A DNA stretch of 64,000 nucleotides from Bog-473 sp963777485 (GTDB lineage Bacteria; Actinomycetota; Acidimicrobiia; Acidimicrobiales; RAAP-2): positions 992,001 through 1,056,000 of the forward strand of contig CAVZQP010000002.1 of assembly GCA_963777485.1 (NCBI GenBank). Direction: 5' to 3'. Each line of letters starts with the position of its first letter. Positions within the stretch are counted from its first letter, which is position 1. Positions 25,766 to 34,663 of this stretch are shown here, piece by piece. Both the position numbers and the translations under genes were made by a program. The notes beneath the pieces were generated by a model. That model did not search any database. It was not told where the DNA came from and saw nothing but the letters and a program-made list of their open reading frames with translations.

Positions 25766-26446
25766 ATGGGCTCTGACCCCTGGGTCGTGCTCCAGCACGT
25801 TCCCTACGAAGGGCCGGGGGCGCTTGCGCCCGCGATACGCGAAACGGGGTCCGACCTGCAACTCGTACGCGTCGACAACGGGGATGCGGTGCCGTCTCCC
25901 GACGACGTCGGCGCGATCGCTGGACTCGTGGTGATGGGCGGTCCGATGGCTGTGCACGACGACCTGCCGTGGCTGGAGGCAGAGCGGGTACTGCTCCGGG
26001 CTGCGGTCGACGCGGAACTTCCGGTTCTCGGGGTGTGCCTCGGCGCGCAACAGTTGGCGGCGGCGCTGGGCGCCGAGGTGGTGGCCGGGGCGGAACCCGA
26101 GTGCGGCGTGGGCGAGGTCCACCTCACCGCAGCCGCGATCGGCGACCCCGTCTTCGGCAAGGCTCCGACGCCGTTGCCCTGCGTGCACTGGCACGGGGAC
26201 ACCTTCTCGTTGCCTACGGGGGCCGTCCGCCTCGCCGGCAACGAGGCGTACGAGAACCAGGCATTCCGCGTCGGAGCGCGCGCCTATGGGCTGCAATTCC
26301 ACGTCGAGGTCACGGGGAGCCTCGTCGCCCACTGGGGCCCCCACCTTCCGCCCCACGTGTTCATCCGCGCCTCCGACGTCGCACACGTCAGCCGTGCCGG
26401 CGAGGGCATCGTGCGGCGGTTCATCGCGTTGGCGGGATCCTCGTGA
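25766..26446 (+). CDS. Class I glutamine amidotransferase-like protein
   Basis: A 226-residue stand-alone GATase1 domain. Nucleophile elbow is LGVCLGAQQLA, with Cys at about residue 92, and the catalytic His-Glu pair is in GLQFHVEVT. The oxyanion segment VVMGGPMAVHD is also present. Stand-alone members related to GuaA resemble GMP-synthase amidotransferase domains and often act on gamma-glutamyl compounds or small thiols. The substrate is unknown here. It follows the deacetylase fragment by 6 bp and overlaps the next gene by 4 bp. Confidence 0.87.
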   Translation: MGSDPWVVLQHVPYEGPGALAPAIRETGSDLQLVRVDNGDAVPSPDDVGAIAGLVVMGGPMAVHDDLPWLEAERVLLRAAVDAELPVLGVCLGAQQLAAALGAEVVAGAEPECGVGEVHLTAAAIGDPVFGKAPTPLPCVHWHGDTFSLPTGAVRLAGNEAYENQAFRVGARAYGLQFHVEVTGSLVAHWGPHLPPHVFIRASDVAHVSRAGEGIVRRFIALAGSS

Positions 26447-26772
26447 GTGTCTCGGCTGCCGGCGTGCGGAGGCTGGCACTCGCGTTCCCCGAGGCGACCG
26501 AGCAACCGCATCACGACATGACCTCGTTCCGCGTCCGAGGCAAGATTTTCGCCACCATGCCCCCCGAGGGCGGCCGGCTCCACGTGTTCCTGCCCGAGCC
26601 CGACGTGGCGTCCTACTGCGCCGAGTTCCCCTCGGCGGTGGCGGAGCTGTGGTGGGGCAAAAAGCTCAGCGGCTGCCGCATCCTCCTCCGCCATGCCGAG
26701 CGCGCGCTGGTGCGCGAAATGCTCGCGGAATCCTGGCGGCGCAAGGCGCCGAAGAGCCTTCTTGCCGAGTAA
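26443..26772 (+). CDS. MmcQ/YjbR family protein
   Basis: A 109-residue protein beginning at a GTG that overlaps the previous stop. It shows the MmcQ/YjbR pattern: ALAFPEATEQPHHDMTSFRVRGKIFATM, then a C-terminal WGKKLSGCRILL and ESWRRKAPKSL. The fold is a CyaY-like DNA-binding-type domain. No biochemical role is established. It ends the helicase operon, since a strong promoter for the next pair begins about 25 bp downstream. Confidence 0.85.
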   Translation: MSVSAAGVRRLALAFPEATEQPHHDMTSFRVRGKIFATMPPEGGRLHVFLPEPDVASYCAEFPSAVAELWWGKKLSGCRILLRHAERALVREMLAESWRRKAPKSLLAE

Positions 26773-26796
26773 ATGATCGCAACGCGGTCTGCCCCC

Positions 26797-26826
26797 TTGA
26801 CTTTCCCACAAGGAAAGTAATAGACT
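26797..26826 (+). promoter_or_regulatory. Sigma-70-type promoter embedded in the operators
   Basis: TTGACT (26797-26802) and TAGACT (26821-26826) are separated by 18 bp. Both hexamers overlap the ends of the palindromes at 26800-26842, so regulator binding would block RNA polymerase. Confidence 0.65.
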
Positions 26827-26842
26827 TTCCAACTAGGAAAGC
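26800..26842. promoter_or_regulatory. Twin palindromic operators (CTTTCC-N5-GGAAAG) x2
   Basis: ACTTTCCCACAAGGAAAGT (26800-26818) is a perfect 7-bp inverted repeat. A second copy with ACTTTCC and GGAAAGC (26824-26842) follows 24 bp on, centre to centre. They flank the -10 hexamer and probably bind the winged-helix regulator encoded at 27338. Confidence 0.75.
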
Positions 26843-26857
26843 GAAGGTGACTGCGAC

Positions 26858-27334
26858 ATGAGTACCCCGATCAGCGAGACCGAAGCGCGTTATGCCCTCA
26901 GCTCGATTGAGCGGCACCGGCAACAAGTTCTGGCAGAAATCAACGTGCCAGCGTGGTATTGGCTCGCCCTGGCCGGCGGATGGGTGGTGCTTGGCGTTCT
27001 GGCCGACTACGGGCCCGCGTGGGCAGTGATCGCCGGAACTGTCCTCTTTGGTGCGGCGCATTCGACCGTGGCCCCTCGTGTTCTCTCCGGTCGTCGGGGA
27101 TCGCCGCACTTGAGCATTCATGGCGATCTGGTGAGCCGTGGCATACCGCTCCTTGTGATCGGGTTTCTCATCGTCATGACGGGCGCGACTGTGGGCTTTG
27201 CTCTGCTTCTCCACGCCGACGGTTCGCGCCACCCTGCCGCCCTGGCCGGTGGTGTCGTTGCTCTGCTCGTGTTGTGCGGCGGACCAACGCTGATGGGATG
27301 GGTTCGCCGGCGCGCTGAGCGCGAGGAGGCCTGA
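26858..27334 (+). CDS. Small membrane protein of unknown function
   Basis: 158 residues: a soluble N-terminal stretch starting STPISETEARYALSSIERHRQQVL, then four hydrophobic segments (WYWLALAGGWVVLGVLADY, AVIAGTVLFGAAHS, IPLLVIGFLIVMTGATVGFALLL, AALAGGVVALLVLCGG) and a basic C terminus. I do not recognise a catalytic motif. It is co-transcribed with a winged-helix regulator 3 bp downstream, a pairing common for actinobacterial membrane proteins under autorepression. AAGGTG lies 9 nt before the ATG. Confidence 0.8.
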   Translation: MSTPISETEARYALSSIERHRQQVLAEINVPAWYWLALAGGWVVLGVLADYGPAWAVIAGTVLFGAAHSTVAPRVLSGRRGSPHLSIHGDLVSRGIPLLVIGFLIVMTGATVGFALLLHADGSRHPAALAGGVVALLVLCGGPTLMGWVRRRAEREEA

Positions 27335-27337
27335 TCG

Positions 27338-27643
27338 ATGGTGACGCCCGCCTTCGACGAGCTCATCCACCCGAGCACACGGTTGTCAATCGTCGCCATC
27401 CTTGCGTCGACCGATTGGGCCGATTTCTCTTTCGTGCGCGACCGGCTTGCCCTGTCGGACTCGGCTCTATCGAAGCAGTTCACGACACTGGAAGAGGCGG
27501 GGTATCTCAAAGTCGAACGTGCCTTGTCCGAACACCGGCGCCGAGTCCGCGTCGCGCTCACGGAAACCGGGCGCCGAGCTTTCGAAGGACACGTGGCAGC
27601 GCTGCAGGCGGTCATCGCGGGCGCCGAACGTACAACTGTCTGA
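27338..27643 (+). CDS. Winged-helix transcriptional regulator (HTH_27 type)
   Basis: A 101-residue single winged-helix protein of the PF13601-like group related to MarR/ArsR. It starts FDELIHPSTRLSIVAIL and has the recognition helix LSDSALSKQFTTLEEAGYL and a wing ERALSEHRRRVRVALTETGR. No metal or thiol sensing site is evident. Placed directly after the membrane-protein gene, it is the natural candidate to bind the two palindromes at the shared promoter. Confidence 0.87.
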   Translation: MVTPAFDELIHPSTRLSIVAILASTDWADFSFVRDRLALSDSALSKQFTTLEEAGYLKVERALSEHRRRVRVALTETGRRAFEGHVAALQAVIAGAERTTV

Positions 27644-27819
27644 CTTCGACTCACTCACACCTAGCAACGGGTCCGGTGTCACTCTGCGCTTCGCTGCCGA
27701 TCCTGGTACTTGATTGCGCATGCGGGCATCACAACATGTAGTCGTCCGCCACTCGGGTGGCCACACTAGATGTCGTGACGCGGAAAAAAACTGAGACAGT
27801 GTGCAACGGGCGCGTCTAT

Positions 27820-27993
27820 CTTCGCCCCGGTGACAGCCAGACATCGCGCCAGAGTTGCTCGTGATCGGACGTGGCCACGCAGCATTGTGATCATGATGAC
27901 GAGTGGCTTCACCCCGGTGGAAGCGAAGCACCGCGCCAAGGTTGTCCGGGATCGGAAGTGGCCACGCAGAGTCGTCATGACGCTGGTGCTCAC
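27820..27993 (+). repeat. 87-bp imperfect tandem duplication
   Basis: The stretch starting CTTCGCCCCGGTG at about 27820 recurs at about 27907 (CTTCACCCCGGTG), with paired landmarks 87 bp apart: CATCGCGCCA/CACCGCGCCA and GATCGGACGTGGCCACGCAG/GATCGGAAGTGGCCACGCAG. The period is 29 codons, so the N terminus of the next gene is duplicated in frame. Confidence 0.8.
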
Positions 27994-28883
27994 AAGCGGT
28001 CTCATCCCACTGACGAGCGTTGACGCCGCCGCGAGCGCCGTGATGCCGACGACTTCGCACTACGAGACCGGCGCGTCCGCCGCTGTCCTCAGCAGCCAGG
28101 GGCAGGCGGCGGGTAGCTCCGGCACGCAGGGTCTGGTCGTCTTGGACTTCGGCCGCCCCGCTTCCGACGGGACGAGCGACGGCACCCTGGACTTCTCGCA
28201 CAACGTCGTCTCGTTCGCAGACATCACCACCGGAGTCGAGAGCTACGTCACGGCCTATTACAACGCTGCGCCCGCTGATACGAGGCTCGACGTCGTCATC
28301 GGGACGAACGACAGCTGCGGCGTGAACCAACCGTGCGGATCGGTCGTGTGCGGATGTCCCGACGAGCCCAGCAGCTACATCACATGGGGGCAGGAGCTCG
28401 CAGACACGGTCATGCAACTCAATGCCTGGTCGGCACGGCGTCGCGTCATCGAGTCGGTTCACCGACACGGTGCACGTCTGGGCCGGCGACGACGCCGAGC
28501 CTGCGTTCGACCCGGGATTCGACAACACCAAGTACGTGATGCAGGGCTACGCGCAAACGGTGGGCGGGAGCTACCCGCCGATGGTGGACTACGGCTCCGC
28601 CGATCCCGGGATTTGGACCAACGACGAGCTCCTCCAGATCGCCAACGGCTTCTCGCCGAACGTCGCCATGCCCGAGATGTACACACCGAGCCAGGTCTCG
28701 GAGTGGGCGTCCGTCCTGTCCTACGCCAAGACGCATGACGGCGAGGACGTCACGCTCTTCGGGGTCATGACCGTGCCGGCCAGCACCGAAGCTCCGCAGA
28801 ACGCAGCCGCCGACACGCTGGCGGCCCTCGCTCCCGTCACCGGCCAGAGCACCATCCGCTGGGTGTCGACGATCACACACTGA
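27830..28883 (+). pseudogene. Secreted protein of unknown function, frameshifted
   Basis: The N-terminal part reads from a GTG at 27830 through a duplicated basic segment (HRARVARDRTWPR, HRAKVVRDRKWPR) into a signal-like stretch MTLVLTSGLIPLTSVDAAASA. Near 28425-28440 the frame changes, equal to a one-base insertion. The protein continues GVASSSRFTDTVHVWAGDDAEPAF to the stop at 28883. Together about 350 residues would be exported. Clustered cysteines occur in NDSCGVNQPCGSVVCGCPDEP. I recognise no family. An ATG at 27977 is another possible start. The 3' part has no stops, so the damage is recent or an assembly error. Confidence 0.65.
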
Positions 28884-28928
28884 CGGGGAGTGCATACAGG
28901 GCCGTGCACGGACCGGGAGCTGCAGTCG

Positions 28929-31640
28929 CTAACCCGCCATCTGTCGGAGCACGTACTGGAGGATCCCACCGTGGCGGTAGTACTCGGCCTCCATCGGGGT
29001 GTCGATGCGCACGATCACCCGGAATTCGGTGACCGAGTCGTCGTCCGACGTCGCGGTGACCGAGACCTCCTTGGGTAGCTCGCCCTTGTTGAGCACGTCG
29101 AGCCCGGTGATGGTGAAGCGTTCTCGTCCCGTGAGCCCCAGGCTCTGGACCGAGTCACCCTTGTAGAACTGCAGCGGCACCACGCCCATGCCGATCAGGT
29201 TGGAGCGGTGGATGCGCTCGAGGCTCTGCGCGATCACCGCGCGCACGCCAAGCAACGCCGTGCCCTTGGCGGCCCAGTCGCGACTGCTCCCTGTCCCGTA
29301 CTCCCGGCCGGCCAACACCACCAACGGCACGTCCTCTTGCCCATACTGCATTGCCGCGTCGTAGATGGAGGTCTGCGCCCCGTCGGGCAGATGCACGGTC
29401 ACGCCGCCCTCGGTGCCCGGCGCGAGCTGGTTGCGCAGGCGCACGTTGGCGAACGTTCCGCGCATCATGACCTCGTGGTTGCCGCGTCGAGCGCCGTACG
29501 AGTTGAAGTCCCGCCGCTCGACGCCGTGGTCAACGAGGTACTGCCCCGCCGGCGTCGTGGGACCGATGGAGCCAGCCGGGGAGATGTGGTCCGTCGTGAC
29601 GCTGTCGCCCACCATCACCAGGACACGCGCGCCCGTGATGTCGGTCACCGGTGACGGCGTCATCGTCATCGTTTCGAAGAAGGGCGGGTTCTTCACGTAG
29701 GTGGAGGCGTCCTGCCATGCGTACGTCTCACCGCCCTCGACCTCGACCTCGCCCCAGTATTCGTCGCCGTCGAAGACAGCGCTGTAGCGCGAGCGGAACA
29801 TGTCGGAGGTGAGCGACGTCCGGATCGTCTCGCTCACCTCGTCGAGTGAGGGCCACAGGTTGGCGAGCATGACCGGGGTGCCTTCGGCGTCGTGGCCGAT
29901 GGGCTCGTTCTCGAGGTCGATATCCATCGTGCCCGCCAGCGCGTACGCCACGACGAGCGGCGGCGAAGCGAGGTAGTTCAGGCGCACGTCCGGGTGGATG
30001 CGTCCCTCGAAGTTTCGGTTGCCAGAGAGGACCGCGGCGACGGCGAGGTCGGCTCCGTTGACGGCATCACTGACGCCATCGAGGAGTGGGCCCGAGTTGC
30101 CGATGCACGTGGTGCAGCCGAAACCGACCAGGTAGAAGCCGAGCTCCTCGAGCGGCTCGGTCAAGCCGGCGCGCTCGAGGTAGTCGACCACCACGCGCGA
30201 GCCGGGTGCGAGCGACGTCTTCACCCACGGCTTCGAACGCAGCCCGAGCGCCACGGCCTTCTTGGCCAGCAGGCCGGCGGCGACGAGCACCTGCGGGTTC
30301 GACGTGTTGGTGCAGCTGGTGATGGCCGCGATCACGACGTCCCCGTCCGCCATCTGGTGGTGCGGGGCTGCGGCGGGCTCGCCGTCTGCCGTCACCGGGG
30401 TGCGGTCGAGCGCGGCCCGGAAGGATTCCCTCGCCGCGGCGAGCCGCACGCGGTCCTGCGGTCGCTTGGGGCCGGCGAGTGAGGGCTCGACGTCGCCCAG
30501 GTCGAGACTGAGGTGCTCGGAGTACACGGGCTCGGGCGAGCTGGCATCGTGCCAGAGCCCCTGGGCCTTGGCGTAGGCCTCGATCAGAGCGACGTGCGCC
30601 TCGTCGCGGCCGGTGAAGCGGAGGTAGTCGAGGGTGACCTGGTCGATCGGGAACATGGTGCACGTGGCCCCGTATTCGGGGCTCATGTTGCCGATGGTGG
30701 CCCGGGTCTCGAGCGTGAGGGCCGCGACGTCGGGTCCGTAGCACTCGACGAACGCGCCGACGACGCCGTGGTCGCGCAGCAACTCGGTCACGGTGAGCAC
30801 GACGTCGGTGGCGGTGATGCCGGGCTTCGGCTCGCCGGAGATGCGCAGGCCGACGACCGGCGGCAGGAGCATGGACAGGGGCTGGCCCAACATGGCCGCC
30901 TCGGCCTCGATCCCGCCGACACCCCAGCCGAGCACGCCGAGCCCGTTGACCATGGTGGTGTGTGAGTCGGTGCCGACCAGCGTGTCGCAGAATGCGCGTC
31001 CGTCCTCTGTCGCGAACACGAGACGCGACAGGTACTCGAGGTTGACCTGGTGGCAGATGCCGGTCCCGGGCGGCACGACGCGGAACCCGTCGAAGGCACC
31101 TTGCGCCCAGCGCAACAGCTGGTAACGCTCCAGGTTGCGCTCGTACTCGATGCTGACGTTGCGGTCGTAGGACTCGGCGTCGCCCGAGCGCTCGATGATG
31201 ACGGAGTGGTCGATGACCAGCTCGACGGGGACGAGCGGGTTGACCCGGGAGGCCTTGCCGCCGAGCCGCGCCAGCGCGTCGCGCATGGCGGCCAGGTCGA
31301 CGACGCCGGGCACGCCGGTGAAGTCCTGCATCAGGACGCGCTCGGGGGTCAGCGCGATCTCGTAGGCGCTCTCGCCGGCGCCTTGGCCGTGGCCCTCGGG
31401 GTTCGCACCCCACCCGGCGACGGCCACGATGTCGTCGGCCGATACGTGAGGGCCGTCCTCGTGGCGCAACAGGTTCTCGAGGATGACCTTGATCGAGTAG
31501 GGCAGCCGGTCGATGTCGTGGCGCTCGGCGAGGGAGGGGGCCTTGATGTTGAAGATCTCGTACGTGCGGTCGCCGACGGACAGGTCGGTCCGGGCGCCGA
31601 ACGTGTCGGGGTGGGCGTCCGTCGTGGATTCGGGGGTCAT
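28929..31640 (-). CDS. acnA: Aconitate hydratase A
   Basis: A 903-residue TCA-cycle enzyme that interconverts citrate and isocitrate via cis-aconitate. The [4Fe-4S] ligands are in AITSCTNTSNP and GFGCTTCIGNSG. The C-terminal swivel domain has EYGTGSSRDWAAKG and the IGMGVVPLQF segment. Length and order match bacterial AcnA/IRP1-type proteins. I start at the ATG giving MTPESTTDAHPDTFG. The frame continues upstream but without family similarity. It is divergent from the secreted CHAP-like gene, with a set of phased direct repeats in the shared upstream region. Confidence 0.96.
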   Translation of the reverse strand: MTPESTTDAHPDTFGARTDLSVGDRTYEIFNIKAPSLAERHDIDRLPYSIKVILENLLRHEDGPHVSADDIVAVAGWGANPEGHGQGAGESAYEIALTPERVLMQDFTGVPGVVDLAAMRDALARLGGKASRVNPLVPVELVIDHSVIIERSGDAESYDRNVSIEYERNLERYQLLRWAQGAFDGFRVVPPGTGICHQVNLEYLSRLVFATEDGRAFCDTLVGTDSHTTMVNGLGVLGWGVGGIEAEAAMLGQPLSMLLPPVVGLRISGEPKPGITATDVVLTVTELLRDHGVVGAFVECYGPDVAALTLETRATIGNMSPEYGATCTMFPIDQVTLDYLRFTGRDEAHVALIEAYAKAQGLWHDASSPEPVYSEHLSLDLGDVEPSLAGPKRPQDRVRLAAARESFRAALDRTPVTADGEPAAAPHHQMADGDVVIAAITSCTNTSNPQVLVAAGLLAKKAVALGLRSKPWVKTSLAPGSRVVVDYLERAGLTEPLEELGFYLVGFGCTTCIGNSGPLLDGVSDAVNGADLAVAAVLSGNRNFEGRIHPDVRLNYLASPPLVVAYALAGTMDIDLENEPIGHDAEGTPVMLANLWPSLDEVSETIRTSLTSDMFRSRYSAVFDGDEYWGEVEVEGGETYAWQDASTYVKNPPFFETMTMTPSPVTDITGARVLVMVGDSVTTDHISPAGSIGPTTPAGQYLVDHGVERRDFNSYGARRGNHEVMMRGTFANVRLRNQLAPGTEGGVTVHLPDGAQTSIYDAAMQYGQEDVPLVVLAGREYGTGSSRDWAAKGTALLGVRAVIAQSLERIHRSNLIGMGVVPLQFYKGDSVQSLGLTGRERFTITGLDVLNKGELPKEVSVTATSDDDSVTEFRVIVRIDTPMEAEYYRHGGILQYVLRQMAG

Positions 31641-31703
31641 ACACACATTCTGCCGTGGGTCCCACCGAATCGCCCATTGGCGGGTGTAAAGGCGGCCTTT
31701 CGC

Positions 31704-31746
31704 GTTGAACCCACGTTGAACTGGCAATTCGTAACGTCTTCGTAAC
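31704..31746. promoter_or_regulatory. Two pairs of 11-bp-phased direct repeats
   Basis: GTTGAAC occurs at 31704 and 31715, and TTCGTAAC at 31728 and 31739, each pair exactly 11 bp apart. On the minus strand the first pair reads GTTCAACGTGG then GTTCAACGCG, resembling the 11-nt direct-repeat units bound by PhoP-type response regulators. The array lies between divergent acnA and the CHAP-like gene. Confidence 0.55.
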
Positions 31747-31793
31747 CCCACGTACCGGTCGCGCGCGCAACGCAGCGTGCAGAATCTTGAGGC

Positions 31794-33224
31794 GTGCGCC
31801 GACGGGGTTCAAGAGGAGAGGCGAAAACAGCGAATTGGCGCCGCGGGAGGCCGCGCTCGGCCGTCTCGCTGGCGGCGATCACCGTCGCGGCGCTCGTCGC
31901 ACCGGCGGTGCTCACGTTCGGTGGCGGCAGCCTCGCGCCGGCGCCGGCCGGTGCCGTCTACCACGACGCCGGAATGATCGGGTTCGGGAACGTCGACACG
32001 AGCGCGCCCGCCATGCCGCAGCCGCTCAACTCGCCCGTGTTCTCCGGGACCGCCACGCCCGACGGGAACGGCTACATCCTCGCCAGCGCAGACGGTGGCG
32101 TCTTCGCGTTCGGCGACGCGACGTTCGAAGGCTCCGCGGGTGCCCTGCCCCTACAGGGTCCGATCGTGGCCGAGGCCACCACGCACGACGCCAAGGGGTA
32201 CTGGCTCGGCGCGCTCGACGGCGGCGTCTTCGCATACGGCGACGCGCAGTTCTACGGATCGATGGGCGGGCAGCGTCTGAACCAGCCGATCGTGGGCATG
32301 GCAGCCACGCCCGACGGCAAGGGCTACTGGCTCGTGGCCGCCGACGGCGGGATCTTCTCCTATGGCGACGCGCAGTTCTACGGCAGCACGGGTGCCATCA
32401 CCCTGAACTCGCCGATCGTCGGCATGGCGGCGACGCGAGACGGCAATGGCTACTGGCTGGTCGCGGCGGACGGGGGCATCTTCAACTACGGCGACGCGCT
32501 CTTCGAGGGCTCGGCCGGCAACGCGAACCTGCCCGACCCCGCCGTCGGCATGGTGGCGTCGCCCGACGGTGCGGGCTACCTGATCGCGACCCAGAACGGC
32601 GTCGTGCTGCCCTACGGCGACGCGCAGGGCCTCGGGGGCCTCAGCCTCGACCCGACGGCGACGCAGATCTCCGCCATCATCGGCAACAACCACGGCACCG
32701 GCTACTGGCTCCTCGACCCGCAAGCCTGGCAGTACAGCTTCACGACCGCGACGCCCGAACCCGCATTCCCCGGGTCGGCCACTGTCGCGGCGGCGGTGGC
32801 GAGCCAGATCGAGCCGGATCCGGACACCCAGGGGGCGTATTGCAACCCGTACGGGCCGTGTGAGGAGTGGTGCGCGCTGTTCGCCACCTGGGCCTGGGAG
32901 CAGGCCGGCATCGGCATTCCCCGCTATGCGTTCACCGGCGACATGTACGGCTGGTCCGCTGCCCACGGTGCCGTCCTGCCGCCGACCGCGATGCCCGCCG
33001 TCGGTGACGCGGTGCTCTACGGCACGGGGCCGCAGAGCACGTCCACCTCGGTGCACGTGGGCATCGTGACCCAGGTCTGGCCCGACGACGCGATCATGAC
33101 CGTGGGCGGCGACTCGGGACCGGGCCGCGACGGGTACCTGTCGGTCGCGCTCGACGGCCCCTTCCTGCCGCTGGACTCGGGCAGTTACAACGGCACGCCG
33201 ATCTACGCCTTCGCCCAGCCGTAG
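31794..33224 (+). CDS. Secreted protein with GYWLV-type repeats and a CHAP-like domain
   Basis: 476 residues with a signal peptide (basic start, core AVSLAAITVAALVAPAVLTF). Residues about 60-300 hold six or so repeats of about 40 residues with the pattern DGxGYWLVAADGGIFxYGDAxFxGS, likely a beta-propeller or beta-solenoid. Residues about 325-470 resemble a CHAP/NlpC-type papain-fold domain, with a candidate Cys in CEEWCALFATWAWE and His in VHVGIV. Such domains cleave peptidoglycan peptides. The same repeats form the C terminus of the damaged locus at 38246-41732. The GTG start lacks a strong ribosome site. Confidence 0.82.
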   Translation: MRRRGSRGEAKTANWRRGRPRSAVSLAAITVAALVAPAVLTFGGGSLAPAPAGAVYHDAGMIGFGNVDTSAPAMPQPLNSPVFSGTATPDGNGYILASADGGVFAFGDATFEGSAGALPLQGPIVAEATTHDAKGYWLGALDGGVFAYGDAQFYGSMGGQRLNQPIVGMAATPDGKGYWLVAADGGIFSYGDAQFYGSTGAITLNSPIVGMAATRDGNGYWLVAADGGIFNYGDALFEGSAGNANLPDPAVGMVASPDGAGYLIATQNGVVLPYGDAQGLGGLSLDPTATQISAIIGNNHGTGYWLLDPQAWQYSFTTATPEPAFPGSATVAAAVASQIEPDPDTQGAYCNPYGPCEEWCALFATWAWEQAGIGIPRYAFTGDMYGWSAAHGAVLPPTAMPAVGDAVLYGTGPQSTSTSVHVGIVTQVWPDDAIMTVGGDSGPGRDGYLSVALDGPFLPLDSGSYNGTPIYAFAQP

Positions 33225-33272
33225 GCGCACCCGGCCGACGTTCCCTTAGGCTCCCCGGCGGAGGTCCCCAAC

Positions 33273-33494
33273 GTGCCCGTCTACGACTACCGCTGCTCGA
33301 CCTGTCGCGCCGTCTTCGACGAGCGGCGGGCCATGGCCGACGCCGATGCGCCGGCCACCTGTCCCGACGGCCACGTCGGGGCGCGCCGCCTGCTTCCCGT
33401 GTTCGCCACCACCGGCCGCGCCACCGAGCCCGCCGCGGCGATGTGCGGTGCACCCGTCGCCGGCGGTTGCGGCGCCGGCTGCGCCTGCTGCTGA
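33273..33494 (+). CDS. FmdB family zinc ribbon protein
   Basis: A 73-residue protein starting MPVYDYRCSTC, the FmdB hallmark. The first zinc knuckle is CSTC. The second is CPDGH in place of CxxC, a variant I believe is common in actinobacteria. The C terminus is a cysteine-rich tail (CGAPVAGGCGAGCACC). FmdB proteins are putative regulators or zinc-binding accessory proteins with no firm role. The next gene begins 8 bp after its stop. Confidence 0.85.
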   Translation: MPVYDYRCSTCRAVFDERRAMADADAPATCPDGHVGARRLLPVFATTGRATEPAAAMCGAPVAGGCGAGCACC

Positions 33495-33501
33495 GGCCGA
33501 C

Positions 33502-34605
33502 ATGTCACTCAGCTCGTGGGACGACTACCCGGTCCACCAGGCGTCGGAGTTCATTGCCCACCCAGCGACGAGCGATCGCAACTTCTACGACCGTTACTAC
33601 TTCAACATGCACCCGTGCGACGACGACTGGTTTGCCATCTTCGGGATGGGCCAGTACCCGAACCTCGGTGTCGTCGACGCGTTCATCGACGTGCGGCTCG
33701 GAGGCTCCCAGCACATTGTGCGGTCCTCGGCGCCCCTGCGGGACCGGGGCGACATTTCCGTCGGGCCGTTCCGGATCGAGGTGCTCGAGCCGCTGCGCAA
33801 ACTGCGGGTGATCGTCGAGCCGACCGAGGACCGCGTGGCGATGGACGTCACCTGGGAGGGCCACATCCCCGCGGTCGAGGAGCCCCGCCAGTACCTGCGC
33901 TCCAAGGGCAAGGTCGTGTTCGACACCCAGCGCCTGGCCCAGACGGGCTTCTGGTCGGGGACGTTGTCGGCCGGGGGCAACGACCTGGCGGTGACGCCCG
34001 ACCGCTGCTGGGGCACCCGTGACCGCTCGTGGGGGGTGCGCCCAGTCGGCGAGCCCGAGAGCGACGGCATCCGCCAGGGCGAGCACGTGCTGAGCGGGAT
34101 GTGGAACTACTTCCCGATGCAATTCGACGACCACGCCATCATGTACATCTGCCACGAGCGCGACGACGGGGAGCGCCCGCTCGTCCAGTCCGAGCGGGTG
34201 TGGGCCGACCCCTCGAAGGGCATTGAGGACCTGGGCCGTTCGGAGCACGAACACCACCTGATCCCCGGCACCCGCATCATCGACCACTCGGTGCTGCGCT
34301 TCCCCGAAGCCGGGATCGAGATCGCCTGCCGGCCCATCCTGCCCAACTTCGTCTCCGTCGGCACCGGGTACGGCATCGACGCCGACTGGCGCCACGGGAT
34401 GTACCACGGGCCCGAGACCGTCACCCAGGGCCTCGTCCTGTCGGTCGAAGAGATCAAGGGCATCGCCCAGTACGGCATCGTCGACAACGTCGCCGAGTTC
34501 TCCTACGACGGCAAGGTCGGTTACGGCCTGCTCGAGCACGCCTTCATCGGCCCGTACCGGCGCTACGGCCTGACGGACGGGGCCATGGGAGCACCCGGGG
34601 CGTAG
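33502..34605 (+). CDS. Conserved hypothetical protein, possibly CrtC/AttH lipocalin-like
   Basis: 367 residues with no signal peptide. The sequence reads as mostly beta-strands and includes GTRDRSWGVRPVG, similar to the GxRDHSWG motif of CrtC/AttH-like lipocalin proteins (DUF7064/7065 type), and a histidine-rich NMHPCDDDWFAIFGMG near the N terminus. In that superfamily some members hydrate or isomerise hydrophobic substrates. I do not assign a reaction. The ATG at 33502 fits best, since the upstream in-frame region overlaps the FmdB gene in another frame. Confidence 0.65.
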   Translation: MSLSSWDDYPVHQASEFIAHPATSDRNFYDRYYFNMHPCDDDWFAIFGMGQYPNLGVVDAFIDVRLGGSQHIVRSSAPLRDRGDISVGPFRIEVLEPLRKLRVIVEPTEDRVAMDVTWEGHIPAVEEPRQYLRSKGKVVFDTQRLAQTGFWSGTLSAGGNDLAVTPDRCWGTRDRSWGVRPVGEPESDGIRQGEHVLSGMWNYFPMQFDDHAIMYICHERDDGERPLVQSERVWADPSKGIEDLGRSEHEHHLIPGTRIIDHSVLRFPEAGIEIACRPILPNFVSVGTGYGIDADWRHGMYHGPETVTQGLVLSVEEIKGIAQYGIVDNVAEFSYDGKVGYGLLEHAFIGPYRRYGLTDGAMGAPGA

Positions 34606-34663
34606 ACGCGGACTCGCCCGCCGGCCCGGGTCGGCTGGCGCCGGGGCCATGCGAAGATGGGGG

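Noticed and set aside
28929..31751. N-terminal extension of aconitase to 31751
   Set aside because: The extra 37 residues lack similarity to aconitases and cover the phased repeats in the promoter. The ATG at 31640 fits the family.
33273..33494. Altered second zinc knuckle (CPDGH) of FmdB as a novelty
   Set aside because: I recall this variant as common among actinobacterial FmdB-like proteins, so it is not remarkable.
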